Source: Planctomycetota bacterium
GTDB lineage: Bacteria; Planctomycetota; Phycisphaerae; Phycisphaerales; UBA1924
DNA length: 64,000 nt
Reading direction: 5' to 3'
NCBI GenBank assembly: GCA_013285505.1
Contig: CP053450.1
Coordinates: 1,472,796-1,536,795, forward strand
The notes beneath the pieces were generated by a model. That model saw nothing but the letters and a program-made list of their open reading frames with translations. It had not been told where the DNA came from and ran no database searches. This document shows, in pieces, positions 53,701-61,832 of this stretch (position 1 is its first letter; every line of letters starts with the position of its first letter). A program made the position numbers and the translations under genes.

Positions 53701-54180
53701 CTCCTGCCGCTCGCCAAGAACATCACGGGCAGGCTGCTCCTCGTCCACGGCATGGAGGATTCCAACGTCCTCTACCAGGACACCGTCAACGTCTACCGCG
53801 AACTCCTCAAGGCAGACAAGGAGGTCAACGTCGAGCTCTTCCTCGATCCCACCGGCGGCCACGGCCTCGGCGGCGACGTCAAGACCATCGGACGCTACCG
53901 CAAGTACGAGGACTTCCTCCTCCGCTACCTCGGCGAGGGCAAGCCCGCCAAGGCCGATGAGCCCGAACAGGCCGACAATGCCGAGGAGGCCGCCGAAGTC
54001 TCCGCCGACGAATCCGTCGAGGAAGGTGCGACAGACGAGGACGCGGACACCGACTCTACAGACGAGTCAGACAAAGGCGACACCGACGATGTCAACGAGG
54101 ACGAGCAAGAGAACGATGACGGAGCCGAGCGCAGTCAGGACGCAGTGAACACGCTGCAAACCCAGACGGCAAGGCCCTAG
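50776..54180 (+). CDS. Secreted prolyl oligopeptidase-family (S9) peptidase with acidic insertions
   Basis: 1134 residues from ATG 50776 (GGGAG 9 bases before). Signal peptide (about 1-25), then a beta-propeller domain (about 60-800) and an alpha/beta hydrolase domain with catalytic Ser920 (GWSFGG), Asp995 (HGMEDSNV) and His1029 (GGHGL). Compared with typical members it carries a Asp/Glu-rich insertion at about 572-632 and an acidic tail after about 1065, both likely disordered. It cleaves dipeptides or acyl-amino acids from peptides in the periplasm or outside. Confidence 0.9.
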   Translation: MSIRHAVGVTAAVTLWLTLAALASMTQHHESGAAFLPVSHEANRSFRPGTAHPPAMPTAIVPADEADPEEEDVKLTLDRIFPKKSFFGPSASRVSFSHDGRFAAFLYRSYAERRHGSDLYVHDSETGQIRRITSVGRMAEHQADVREVRDDREKQAKKAGITPQSLADEQAARLGWPASSPLGTWKGDASTDGGPIDEGQATLHLTRGKKDTFEGYIRIGLVKLALTGAKFDAETGALTATIDDKTLSVEGSLDAAAEEGFAAISGTLTLEEPAQTVSFTLTPGDEAAEDSDDEPRGVIGSIGERLTLGDVVTDADAEINDEKNGKAPDKRAPRYGGVQGFEWSESSNEMLLLSGGDIYRLSFDAEKWAEPVGPPAGDDKDAAGKPVTPYRGDLERLTFTRERESDVQYLPDGSGYTYLRDGALLRVSFGDHRIIQLDPELKDGERMVGYQLSPDQKRLVFLANRGDSYWGRGTSVTIVNYRERFARANQVTRHMPDSPWPDAFTSVYLYDLDGYETEEGTLERVFTKRLTGPRDILRMPEWSPDSTRITFAAYEQTTGLVKVLEAGFVEESDDADADDAKEAPDAEDDAEGDSNGNDEDTDSDKDTEGETKADKPDEDADKDEDKPEFEIENAKVVYEFYHFGGPNTPGMIQPQYLPDSRRMAFITELSGFRQLHLLDPRYQQLTQLTYGQFEVYPFDISDDNSTIFATATKDDPNQGHVYAVNLETGDMSRLTSVDGDYSSVAVRDDGSLLLASHIDFGSPRELVAVTPADGTTTPLTDSHPEEAHTLTAASPEYFTYENRHGQTIHGHMFKPKDFSPEDKRPLLIYVYGGPLGERKMATRGAFAAPSYFFARYMSEVHGYVTATIDPRGASGYGAVFEKANFEQVGKPQTEDLVDGARWLVKQGGIDEKKMGLHGWSFGGFQTQMVMYTEPDVFAVGMAGAGPTEWFNYNSWYTTGTIGPHKPGQLNLKDQSLLPLAKNITGRLLLVHGMEDSNVLYQDTVNVYRELLKADKEVNVELFLDPTGGHGLGGDVKTIGRYRKYEDFLLRYLGEGKPAKADEPEQADNAEEAAEVSADESVEEGATDEDADTDSTDESDKGDTDDVNEDEQENDDGAERSQDAVNTLQTQTARP

Positions 54181-54214
54181 GCCCAGCCGAGGCAGGCCCG
54201 AATGCGCGATCCCC

Positions 54215-54252
54215 ACAAAAAAGCCCCGAGCGAGTGTTCGGGGCTTTTTGTG
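54215..54252 (+). terminator. Bidirectional rho-independent terminator
   Basis: AGCCCCGA (54222-54229) and TCGGGGCT (54238-54245) form the stem; an A run lies before it and TTTTT after it. It ends both the S9 peptidase message and the convergent isomerase-like message. Confidence 0.92.
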
Positions 54253-54275
54253 CATCGATGCGACTCTCAGAACCA

Positions 54276-55256
54276 CTACTCCGCGAGCGCGTCTTCGATC
54301 ACCTGCACCGTTCGGGCGAGCCCCGTTTTCGCCACGCCGCCCAGGTCCTGCTCCCAGTACCTCGGGTTGTAGAGCTCCAGCGAGATACACCCCGTGTAGC
54401 CGATGTCCCGCAGGTCGCACAACGACCCGGCCAGCGGCAGGATCCCCTCGCCGGGGTACACCCGGTGCTCGTCTTTCAGGTCCGGCACCTTCGGAGACGC
54501 CGGTGCATCATTGAACTGGAAAATCGCGATGAACTCACCACGCAGATGCTTGAGCCCCGAGAAGCCCGATCCGCCGATGTGCATGTGGAACACGTCGGGG
54601 ATGATCTTCGCCTTCGGGTGATCGGCATCAATCGCGATCTGCGACGCCTGCCCCATCGTGCGTGCCCCCTCAAGAAATTCCACGAACACCATCGCCGGGT
54701 TGATGCCGTAGTCACCCAGCCCGATCTCCAGCAACTCCCGATACCGCGCCGCGGCCCAGAATGGGTCAAAGTCCCGCCATGCGCGCGCAGGCTGCGGGAT
54801 AGTCTGGATGTGCTCGGCCCCGATCGCCGCCGCCTGCCGCATCCGCCGCCGCGAGTCCACCAGCGACGCGTCGAACTCTTCCCGCGTCGGCGGGATGGCG
54901 TTCCAGAGGCCGATCACGCTCGGCACGAAGAGCCCGGCATCCTCGATCCGCCGCCGCAGCTCGCCGAGATCGCCGTGCTCCTGCTCGTACTGATGCACCT
55001 CGCCCTCCCAGGGCTCGATCGCGTCAAACCCGGCCTCCGAGGCAAACCGGATCTTGTCCACCAGCGTCGCGGGACGGATCGTCGCGGTGTCAAGACAGAC
55101 CGGCCACGGGCTCTTCCCGCCCTGATACCGCTTTGCCCGGCCGGAGCCGGCCGTCTCAGGCTGCCCCGCGGGGCAGCGCCCATGCGCCCCGCTGGCCATC
55201 GCCGTCAACCCGACACCAGCCGCCGCACCCGCCGCCATGAACTCTCGCCGCTTCAT
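54276..55256 (-). CDS. TAT-exported sugar phosphate isomerase/epimerase-like TIM barrel
   Basis: 326 residues from ATG 55256 (an adjacent ATG at 55259 is equally possible; GGGAG upstream). The twin-arginine signal is 'KRREFMAAGAAAGVGLTAMA'. The body follows AP-endonuclease 2-type isomerases: 'FASEAGFDAIEPWEGEV', 'GINPAMVFVEFLEGARTMGQ', 'IIPDVFHMHIGG' (His/Asp metal ligands), 'FIAIFQFNDAPASPKVPDL' and 'YTGCISLELYNPRYWEQD'. Exported members are abundant in planctomycetes; the substrates are mostly unknown. Confidence 0.88.
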   Translation of the reverse strand: MKRREFMAAGAAAGVGLTAMASGAHGRCPAGQPETAGSGRAKRYQGGKSPWPVCLDTATIRPATLVDKIRFASEAGFDAIEPWEGEVHQYEQEHGDLGELRRRIEDAGLFVPSVIGLWNAIPPTREEFDASLVDSRRRMRQAAAIGAEHIQTIPQPARAWRDFDPFWAAARYRELLEIGLGDYGINPAMVFVEFLEGARTMGQASQIAIDADHPKAKIIPDVFHMHIGGSGFSGLKHLRGEFIAIFQFNDAPASPKVPDLKDEHRVYPGEGILPLAGSLCDLRDIGYTGCISLELYNPRYWEQDLGGVAKTGLARTVQVIEDALAE

Positions 55257-55296
55257 CATCGCACTCCCTGGTATTGCTTTCGCAGCCCATCGTCCT

Positions 55297-55324
55297 TTGT
55301 CGGACCGCCTTACCACGGTACACT
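55297..55324 (+). promoter_or_regulatory. Promoter of the 55331 gene, leaderless geometry
   Basis: TTGTCG (55297-55302), 16-base spacer, TACACT (55319-55324). The ATG follows after 6 bases and there is no ribosome site. Confidence 0.5.
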
Positions 55325-55330
55325 GATCCG

Positions 55331-56167
55331 ATGAAGCTCATCGCCCACCGCGCGCTCGCCCTCGTGCTGCTCCTCACCCCGCTCGCTGCGGCGCAGCCGG
55401 AGCCCGACCCCCTCCGCGGCCCCGCCGTCCCGGACACCGCCCGCCGCACGCTCATCCATCGCTCCATGACCGGGGACTTCCAACGGGTCGAGGGCCGGCC
55501 CGAGGCCGCCGCCCTCCAACTGCTTGACCTCGACGAACAGACCCGCGGGCGGGCCACCGAGGTGCTCGACGCCCGCGACATGGCCGTCGCGATGCTGCTC
55601 GTCGAAGAGATCGACGCGGTCAAGGTCATCTCCGATGCCAGCCTCGCCGAGGACCGCCCTCGCGTCAACCAGCTCATGCACGAGCTCTGGGAAACCTTCG
55701 ACCCCGAGACCTCCCGCTCCCCGCTGCTGGCTCCCCTCGCCGAAGTGCTCCCTCCCGCTCAGCACGCCGAACTGACCCGGATCGTCGACGAGTACTGGGA
55801 CGCTCTCGTCGCCTGGCAGACCCGCGACCAGCCCGACGACGACCTCGAGCGCATCGCCGCACAACGCGAACAGACCGAACGCCGGCTCGCCTACGAACTC
55901 TTCGCCGCCGAGGTCGGCACCGGCTACAACGCGACGCTCCTGCGCTACCGCCAGGCGATGGACGCGCTCTACGAGGCCGTCCAGCCTACCGACGAGCAGC
56001 GCGCACAGATGCGCACCATCCTCGTCGACCACATCCGCGAGACCCAACTGCAGCCGACCCCCGAGCAACGCCGCGCCACCAACCGCCGCATCTACGACCT
56101 GCTCGACGAAGAACGCCGCGGGCTGATGTTCGACTACTTGCTGCTCCGCGTCGTGCCCGACAACTGA
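55331..56167 (+). CDS. Hypothetical secreted helical protein
   Basis: 278 residues from ATG 55331. The signal peptide (1-21) ends 'LAAAQ'. The mature protein is almost all helix and charged ('QLLDLDEQTRGRATEVLDARDMAVAML', 'LERIAAQREQTERRLAYELFAAE', 'MDALYEAVQPTDEQRAQMRTIL'), which resembles Spy/CpxP-like or related periplasmic chaperones only in general character. No family is certain. Confidence 0.7.
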   Translation: MKLIAHRALALVLLLTPLAAAQPEPDPLRGPAVPDTARRTLIHRSMTGDFQRVEGRPEAAALQLLDLDEQTRGRATEVLDARDMAVAMLLVEEIDAVKVISDASLAEDRPRVNQLMHELWETFDPETSRSPLLAPLAEVLPPAQHAELTRIVDEYWDALVAWQTRDQPDDDLERIAAQREQTERRLAYELFAAEVGTGYNATLLRYRQAMDALYEAVQPTDEQRAQMRTILVDHIRETQLQPTPEQRRATNRRIYDLLDEERRGLMFDYLLLRVVPDN

Positions 56168-56195
56168 CAGCAGTCCGGGACGGAGAAGGTGCGAA

Positions 56196-56894
56196 TCACG
56201 AGCGGCGTGCGGCCCTCGAGCCGCCCGCCTTCCCAGCCGTTCGTGCCGCGGCCTTCTTCGTAGCGGCCTTCTTGGCCGGAGCCTTCTTCGCCGCGACCTT
56301 CTTGCTCGCGGCGTTCTTGGCCGTCGACTTCTTCGTCGTAGCCTTCTTGCCGGTCGCCTTCCTGGCTGCGGATTTCTTCGCCGCGGGCTTTCCCGCCGCC
56401 TTCTTCGCTGCAGGCTTCCGCGCGCCGCTCTGCTTGATGACACTCTCGTAGTGCTCGATGTACGCCTTCACCGGCACCCGCTTGATCGCCTCACCCACCA
56501 CGTCCAGCGGCACGTCCTCGAGCTTCTTAAACCGGATGCACGCCTTGCCCATGTCCAGCTTCCGGGCCCGCCCCTCCGCCGCCGCGGCCTGCCAGCCCTT
56601 GACGAACCGGTCCCGATGCTCGTCGATCCCGTAGATACACATCATGTACAACGACATGTGGTTCTTCTGCGACGCCAGCCCTGCAAACGGCAGCGGCTGC
56701 TTCGGGTCGCAGTGGTACCCGTCCGGGTAGACGCTGTGCGGCACGAAGTACCCGATCATGCCGTACTGCATCCCCTCCTGATACCCCTTGCCGAGGTTCT
56801 TCTTGAACACCTTGCGGAGAGCCTCGATCGCCTTCCGCCGGTCCTCGGGCAGTTCCTTCAGATACGCCTCGACCGTCGTCGCCTTGCTCTGCAT
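56196..56894 (-). CDS. DUF1801 (YdhG-like) protein with histone H1-like tail
   Basis: 232 residues from ATG 56894, with GGAGG 7 bases upstream. Residues 1-150 follow the YdhG/DUF1801 fold ('VEAYLKELPEDRRKAIEALRKVF', 'GYFVPHSVYPDGYHCDPKQP', 'MDMGKACIRFKKLEDVPLDVV'-like end). Residues from about 153 are a run of Lys/Ala repeats (AAKKA, TKKST, KKAPA), as in bacterial histone H1-like proteins, and should bind DNA. The function of the combination is unknown. Confidence 0.85.
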   Translation of the reverse strand: MQSKATTVEAYLKELPEDRRKAIEALRKVFKKNLGKGYQEGMQYGMIGYFVPHSVYPDGYHCDPKQPLPFAGLASQKNHMSLYMMCIYGIDEHRDRFVKGWQAAAAEGRARKLDMGKACIRFKKLEDVPLDVVGEAIKRVPVKAYIEHYESVIKQSGARKPAAKKAAGKPAAKKSAARKATGKKATTKKSTAKNAASKKVAAKKAPAKKAATKKAAARTAGKAGGSRAARRS

Positions 56895-57100
56895 GGTCCG
56901 ACCTCCTCTTGCCTCGCCCCGCCCTCGACTCCGCCGGTGCCGAATCACCACAACCCGCATGGGCGTTCCGGAACCCACATCCCGAGCCCGCCCGAATCAA
57001 CCTCTCGGCAGCACCGGTCCAACGGCACCGCTCCAGCATACCAACCACTTCCCGCCAGCCCTGCTAGAATCCGCTTCGCACCCGCCAGGACCACTCTTGC

Positions 57101-58438
57101 ATGAAGATTCTCATCTGCGGCATGGGCGAAGTCGGGACCCACTCGACCGAGTTTCTCAACAAGGGCGGCCGCTCCATCACCGCGGTCGACACAGACCCCG
57201 CCAAGCTCCGCACCATCGCCGACACCATGGACGTCAGTGTCCTCCAGGGCAACTGCGCCAGCGCCGCGGTCCTCCGCGAGGCCGGCGCCGCGTCGGCCGA
57301 CCTCGTCCTGGCCACCACCGACAACGACGAGGTCAACATCGTCACCGCCAGCCTCGCCAAGGCCCTCGGCGCCACACGCACCGTCGCCCACATCCGCCAC
57401 GCGACCTACTTCGATCAGTCCGATGTCGATTACGAGAACCATTTCGGCATCGACCACATCGTCTGCCCGCAGTACGCCACCGCCGCCGCGATCGCCCGGT
57501 CACTCCGCAACCCCGCCGCGATCGCCATCGAGCACTTCGCCCGCGGCCGCATCGACATGCACGAGGTCTCGCTCAAAGACAAGGCCTCCTCTGTCGGCAA
57601 GCCGCTCTCACAGATCCAACTCCCCAAGGGCACCCGCATCGCCTCGGTCTCCCGAGGGGGCCAGGCGTTCATCCCCGGCCGCGACACCGTGCTCCAGGAC
57701 GGCGACCGCCTCGTGCTCATCGGCGACACCGACGTCTTCGACGACATGCTCCGCCGCATCGGCGTCAAGGACCACCGCCGCCGCACAGTTGTCGTGATGG
57801 GCGGCACGCCCATGGCCGCGTGGCTCTGCGAGGTCCTCCACAAGCGGGAGTGGTCCATCCGCCTCTTCGAGACCGACGTCGACCGCGCCAACGAGCTCGC
57901 CGAACGGCTCGACTGGGTGACCGTCATCAACGCCGACCCCACCGACAACAGTGTCTTCGCCGAAGAGCAGATCGGCCAGGCCGACGTCTTCATCGCCGTC
58001 CACCGCGAAGAAGAAGAGAACATCGTGGGCGCCGTCTTCGCCAAGGCCGGCGGCGTCACCGAGTGCGTCGCCGTCGTTGAGCGGGCCCGCTACCTCGACC
58101 TGCTCTACCACATCGGCGTCGACCGGGCCTACTCCCCCGGCATGGTCGCCGCCAAAGAACTCGGCATCCTCCTCGACGACAGCCCCTTCCTCCGCATGGC
58201 CTCGCTGGCCTCGGGCGTCGATGTCTACCTCTGGCGCGTCACCGAGGCCGACATCAAGACCGAACGCCCCCTCATCGAGATGAACCTCTTCCCCAACGGC
58301 GTGATCGCCGCGATCCGCCGCGGCGGCGATGTCTGGGTCCCCGGAGCCCAGGACTCCATCAAGCCCGGCGACTCCATCATGGTCATCGGCCGCGCCGGGC
58401 ACGAGACCGAACTCCGCAAGGCCCTCCGCGGCTCATGA
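57101..58438 (+). CDS. trkA: Trk potassium system peripheral subunit TrkA
   Basis: 445 residues from ATG 57101. Two RCK units: an NAD-binding Rossmann start 'MKILICGMGEVGTHSTEFL' with the acidic end 'AVDTDPAKL', a TrkA-C domain (about 140-215), then a second Rossmann ('RRTVVVMGGTPMAAWLCEVL') and C-terminal domain (about 370-445). It gates TrkH in response to nucleotides. The trkH gene follows after 118 bases. Confidence 0.94.
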   Translation: MKILICGMGEVGTHSTEFLNKGGRSITAVDTDPAKLRTIADTMDVSVLQGNCASAAVLREAGAASADLVLATTDNDEVNIVTASLAKALGATRTVAHIRHATYFDQSDVDYENHFGIDHIVCPQYATAAAIARSLRNPAAIAIEHFARGRIDMHEVSLKDKASSVGKPLSQIQLPKGTRIASVSRGGQAFIPGRDTVLQDGDRLVLIGDTDVFDDMLRRIGVKDHRRRTVVVMGGTPMAAWLCEVLHKREWSIRLFETDVDRANELAERLDWVTVINADPTDNSVFAEEQIGQADVFIAVHREEEENIVGAVFAKAGGVTECVAVVERARYLDLLYHIGVDRAYSPGMVAAKELGILLDDSPFLRMASLASGVDVYLWRVTEADIKTERPLIEMNLFPNGVIAAIRRGGDVWVPGAQDSIKPGDSIMVIGRAGHETELRKALRGS

Positions 58439-58556
58439 CCCCTCGCCACGACCAAGCCGCCGCCCGCCCGCCCAATCGACAGCCCGACGCGCGGTACCAT
58501 CCGCCCTCGCACCACCGAACGCACAGCGTGCGCTCCATCGATCCGGGAACCCCGCG

Positions 58557-60119
58557 GTGAATTACCGTCTCGTCGTCGGACAGCTCGGCCTCCTCTTCAC
58601 GCTCCTCGGCGTGATCATGATCGCCACCGCCGGGCTCTTCGCCCTCGCCGAGGTCTTCGAGATCCGCCGCGACACCGACCAGACCGGCCTGCTCGCACTC
58701 GCCGCGACCGGCGGCGTGGGCACGATCCTCGGCTACCTCGGCTGGTTCTCCGCCCGAAACACCCCGGGCTATATCGGCCGACGAGAGGCGCTCCTCCTCG
58801 TTGCCGGCAGCTGGCTCCTCGGCGCTGCGCTGGCCGCGACTCCCTACCTCGTCTGGGCCCATATCTCATCCGACACCCCGGACCACCCCTTCCGATCGCC
58901 AGTCAACGCCTACTTCGAGGCCATGAGCGGCCTGACCACCACCGGCGCCACCGTGCTCCCCCAGATCGAGACGCTCCCCAGCGGCATCCTGCTCTGGAGA
59001 GCCCTCACCCACTGGCTCGGCGGCCTGGGCATCGTCGTGCTCTTCGTCGCCGTCCTCCCCGGCCTCGGCGTCGGCGGCAAGCGCATCTTCAACGTCGAGG
59101 CGCCCGGCCCCAGCCCCGAGGGCCTGCAGCCGCACATCCGCGAGACCGCCCGCTGGCTCTGGTACATCTACCTCGGGCTCTCGGTCGCCATGGCCACCGC
59201 CCTGTGGGTCGCCACCCCCCTCGACCTCTTCGACTCGGTCTGCCACACCTTCGCCACGCTCGCCACCGGCGGCTTCAGCACCAAGAACGCCAGCGTCGGC
59301 GCCTACGCCCACACCGTCTCGGTCGACATCATCGTCATCCCCTTCATGATCCTCGCCGGGATGAACTTCAACCTCTTCTACAAGCTCGTCCGCGGCCGGG
59401 TCAAAGAGGTCCTCCGCGACACCGAGCTCCGCCTCTACCTCGCCCTGCTCAGCTTCGGCGCGCTGCTGGTCACCCTCGCGGTCTGGTACTCCGACAACTC
59501 CATCGTCATGACCACCGGCGAGCACGTCGAGTCCACACTCGGCGCATCGGCCCGGCAGGCCGTCTTCACCACCGTCTCGGTCCAGTCCACCACCGGGTTC
59601 TGCACCAGCGACTTCAACCTCTGGCCCTTCCTCGCCAAGGCCGTTCTGGTCATGCTCATGTTCGTCGGCGGCTGCGCAGGGTCCACCGCCGGCGGCATCA
59701 AGGTCATCCGCGTCTGGGCCGCCTGCAAGATCCTCCTCGCCGAGGTCGAACACGTCTTCCGCCCGAAGGTCGTCCGACCCGTCCGGTTCGGCAAGTCCGC
59801 GATGGACCCCGAACTCAAGCTCGGCACGCTCGCCTTCATCCTGGGCGTCATCATGCTCTTCGTGCTCGGTTCCGGCAGCGTGATGCTCTTCGAGCAGCTC
59901 AACCCCGACTCCGACTGCTCCTACACCACCGCCGCCACCTCCGCCATCGCCACGCTCTGCACGATCGGCCCCGGCCTCGAGGCCGTCGGCGCGGTCGCCA
60001 ACTACGGCTGGTTCTCCGCGCCCTCCAAGATCGTCCTCACCCTCCTCATGCTCCTCGGCCGACTCGAGATCTTCGCGATCGTCGTGCTCTTCAGCCACCG
60101 CTTCTGGCGACACGACTAG
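58557..60119 (+). CDS. trkH: Trk potassium uptake membrane subunit TrkH
   Basis: 520 residues from GTG 58557. About ten membrane helices with four selectivity-filter loops of the TrkH/KtrB type: 'EAMSGLTTTGATVL', 'HTFATLATGGFSTKN', 'SVQSTTGFCTSDFN', and 'SAIATLCTIGPGLEAVG'. It moves K+ into the cell, controlled by TrkA just upstream. Confidence 0.94.
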   Translation: MNYRLVVGQLGLLFTLLGVIMIATAGLFALAEVFEIRRDTDQTGLLALAATGGVGTILGYLGWFSARNTPGYIGRREALLLVAGSWLLGAALAATPYLVWAHISSDTPDHPFRSPVNAYFEAMSGLTTTGATVLPQIETLPSGILLWRALTHWLGGLGIVVLFVAVLPGLGVGGKRIFNVEAPGPSPEGLQPHIRETARWLWYIYLGLSVAMATALWVATPLDLFDSVCHTFATLATGGFSTKNASVGAYAHTVSVDIIVIPFMILAGMNFNLFYKLVRGRVKEVLRDTELRLYLALLSFGALLVTLAVWYSDNSIVMTTGEHVESTLGASARQAVFTTVSVQSTTGFCTSDFNLWPFLAKAVLVMLMFVGGCAGSTAGGIKVIRVWAACKILLAEVEHVFRPKVVRPVRFGKSAMDPELKLGTLAFILGVIMLFVLGSGSVMLFEQLNPDSDCSYTTAATSAIATLCTIGPGLEAVGAVANYGWFSAPSKIVLTLLMLLGRLEIFAIVVLFSHRFWRHD

Positions 60120-60169
60120 CGCAGACCCCCGCAGAGCACGCCCGAACCCGCGGCCGCCCCGCCGGGCGC

Positions 60170-60197
60170 TTGACACTCCCGCCCCGCGCGGTACGCT
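60170..60197 (+). promoter_or_regulatory. Promoter upstream of the cobalamin riboswitch
   Basis: TTGACA (60170-60175), 16-base spacer, TACGCT (60192-60197). The predicted start of transcription (about 60204) coincides with the 5' edge of the riboswitch. Confidence 0.65.
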
Positions 60198-60202
60198 CCG
60201 GC

Positions 60203-60480
60203 TGTCATCGGTGCTCCAAGACCCGGCACGCCGGGCCGCGGGGCTGAAAAGGGAAGTGCGGTGAAGCCTCGATCCCTCGCCCCGTGCGTCGGGAACCGGG
60301 CCAGTCCGCCGCGGTCGCGCCGCCGTAGGGGGCACAGATCGCGAGTTCCCGTCCGCTCCAGCACGCCGCGTGCCGGGCCGGACGGAACCAGCCACTGCCG
60401 CAACGCACGCCACGTGCCGAGCCGCGGGAAGGCCGAACTCGCGAGCCCCAAGCCGGAAGACCTGCCGAAGACCGGGCCCG
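60203..60480 (+). promoter_or_regulatory. Cobalamin (B12/AdoCbl) riboswitch
   Basis: The conserved parts appear in order: CATCGGTGC (P2 start, 60207 on), AAAAGGGAA with a following GCGGTGAA (60247-60264), a CCACTG segment (60392 region), GGGAAGGCCG (60426-60435) and the B12 box AAGCCGGAAGACCTGCC at 60450-60466, a full match to the family consensus. ACCG after the box can close P1 with CGGT near the start. Beyond it lie further hairpins, such as GTCCCG/CGGGAC at 60611-60629 just before the GAGG and ATG of the next gene, which could sequester the ribosome site. The usual effect of bound cobalamin is to shut off the downstream genes. Confidence 0.88.
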
Positions 60481-60649
60481 GTTTGTTCACGCCGGGTCTG
60501 GAGGTCTGCACGCTCTCGCGCGAACGAGGCGTCGGGCATCGCCGCGGCACGCTCCCGCCGCCGGCGCACCCGTCGATCCTCGCGAGAGCTCCGCCACCCG
60601 GCAGGGGAGCCGTCCCGCGCGTCTCGGGACGAATTCCGAGGATCTGTCC

Positions 60650-61760
60650 ATGCACGCCACGCACCGCCACTCGCTCTCCGCACGCTGCGGCTCGCCGCAG
60701 CCATCGTCGCACCGATCGGCCCGTACACCGCGCCCGCTCTCGCCGACGCCTTCTCCACCTACGGCGACCACTACCGCGCCTTCGCCACGCCCCCCCGTCG
60801 GCAACGGCTCCTTCGGCGTCGCCGGAGACGCCCTCCCCGACGGCCGGCTGCTGATGGTCACCGGCAACAGCGTGTTCCTCGAGTCCAGCGCGGGCTCGGC
60901 GGTCTTCAACGAGGTCGCCCTCCTCGACGAGACCAGGACGGGCGGCTCCACCGACCCCGCCTTCCTCACCGTCAGCCCCGACGGCCAGCGCATCGCCATC
61001 GGCACGGGCTTCGGCAAGCCGGTCGCCGTCTTCCAGACCAGCGCCCTCGGCACCCCGAACGCCCCGACCACACTCACCAGCGGCACACTGGCCGACTACT
61101 TTGCCGTCGGCCACTACGACGGCACCTGGTTCGACAACACCTCGCTCGCCCTCACCGCCGGCGAGTTCGGCCAGCCCTCGTTCGTCTCGATGCTCGACAC
61201 CACCAGCACACCCCACAATCCGCTCAATGAGACCGTCGTCACCAACATCCTCGGCGGCTCCGCCGGCATCGCCTTCGATAGCGCCGGACGCCTCTACACC
61301 GCCAACGGCTTCGCCTACGGCACCGGCTCCGACACCGGCAACATCCGGGCCTTCGAACCCGCCGACTGGATCAACGGCGCCGACTTCGAAAGCGACGGCA
61401 CGCTCATCGGCGACATCCTCAGCGGCAACGCGGCTCAACATGGACGCCGACGGCAACCTCTTCGTCGGCGGCGGGGATTTCAACAACTTCGACGCGGGCT
61501 ACCTCGGCGTCGTCCACGCCCAAGCCATCGCAGACGCCCTCGCCGGCCTCGGCCCCATCGACCCCGACAACCCGCTCCACCTCGCCCGCCTCGACCCCCG
61601 CCTCGACGGCTTCGGCTTCTTCGGCAGCGTCTTCAACGCGTCCACCGGCGAACTCTACATCACCGACGGCGCCACCTGGTACGCCACCGTCCCCGCCCCC
61701 TCGTCGCTCGCGCCGCTCGCCGCCGCCGGCCTCCTCGCCCGGAGCGCGCGCCGTGACTGA
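60650..61760 (+). CDS. Secreted beta-propeller-like protein with sorting tail, under riboswitch control (three frameshifts)
   Basis: About 370 residues from ATG 60650 (GAGG 9 bases before). A signal peptide is read across a first frame change near 60683 ('[19 protein letters not shown]'). After a second change in a C run near 60795 the body shows repeats of the propeller type: '[19 protein letters not shown]', '[19 protein letters not shown]', '[19 protein letters not shown]', and after GCGGCTC (61430-61436) '[19 protein letters not shown]'. It ends '[20 protein letters not shown]' plus Arg-Arg-Asp, a PEP-CTERM-like anchor. By position it recalls BtuG, a surface propeller that binds cobalamin in Bacteroides, but sequence kinship is not shown. 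Confidence 0.75.
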
Positions 61761-61771
61761 CAACACTGATC

Positions 61772-61832
61772 CCGGTGCCACTGGGCGAAGCCCAGCGCCC
61801 CCAACACCGGTGCCACTGGGCGAAGCCCAGTG
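61772..61832 (+). repeat. Tandem REP-like hairpins
   Basis: CCGGTGCCACTGGGCGAAGC and its CCAG end occur twice, 35 bases apart (61772-61795 and 61807-61830). Each forms the hairpin CTGGGC-GAA-GCCCAG. The second copy overlaps the GTG start of the next gene. Confidence 0.75.
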
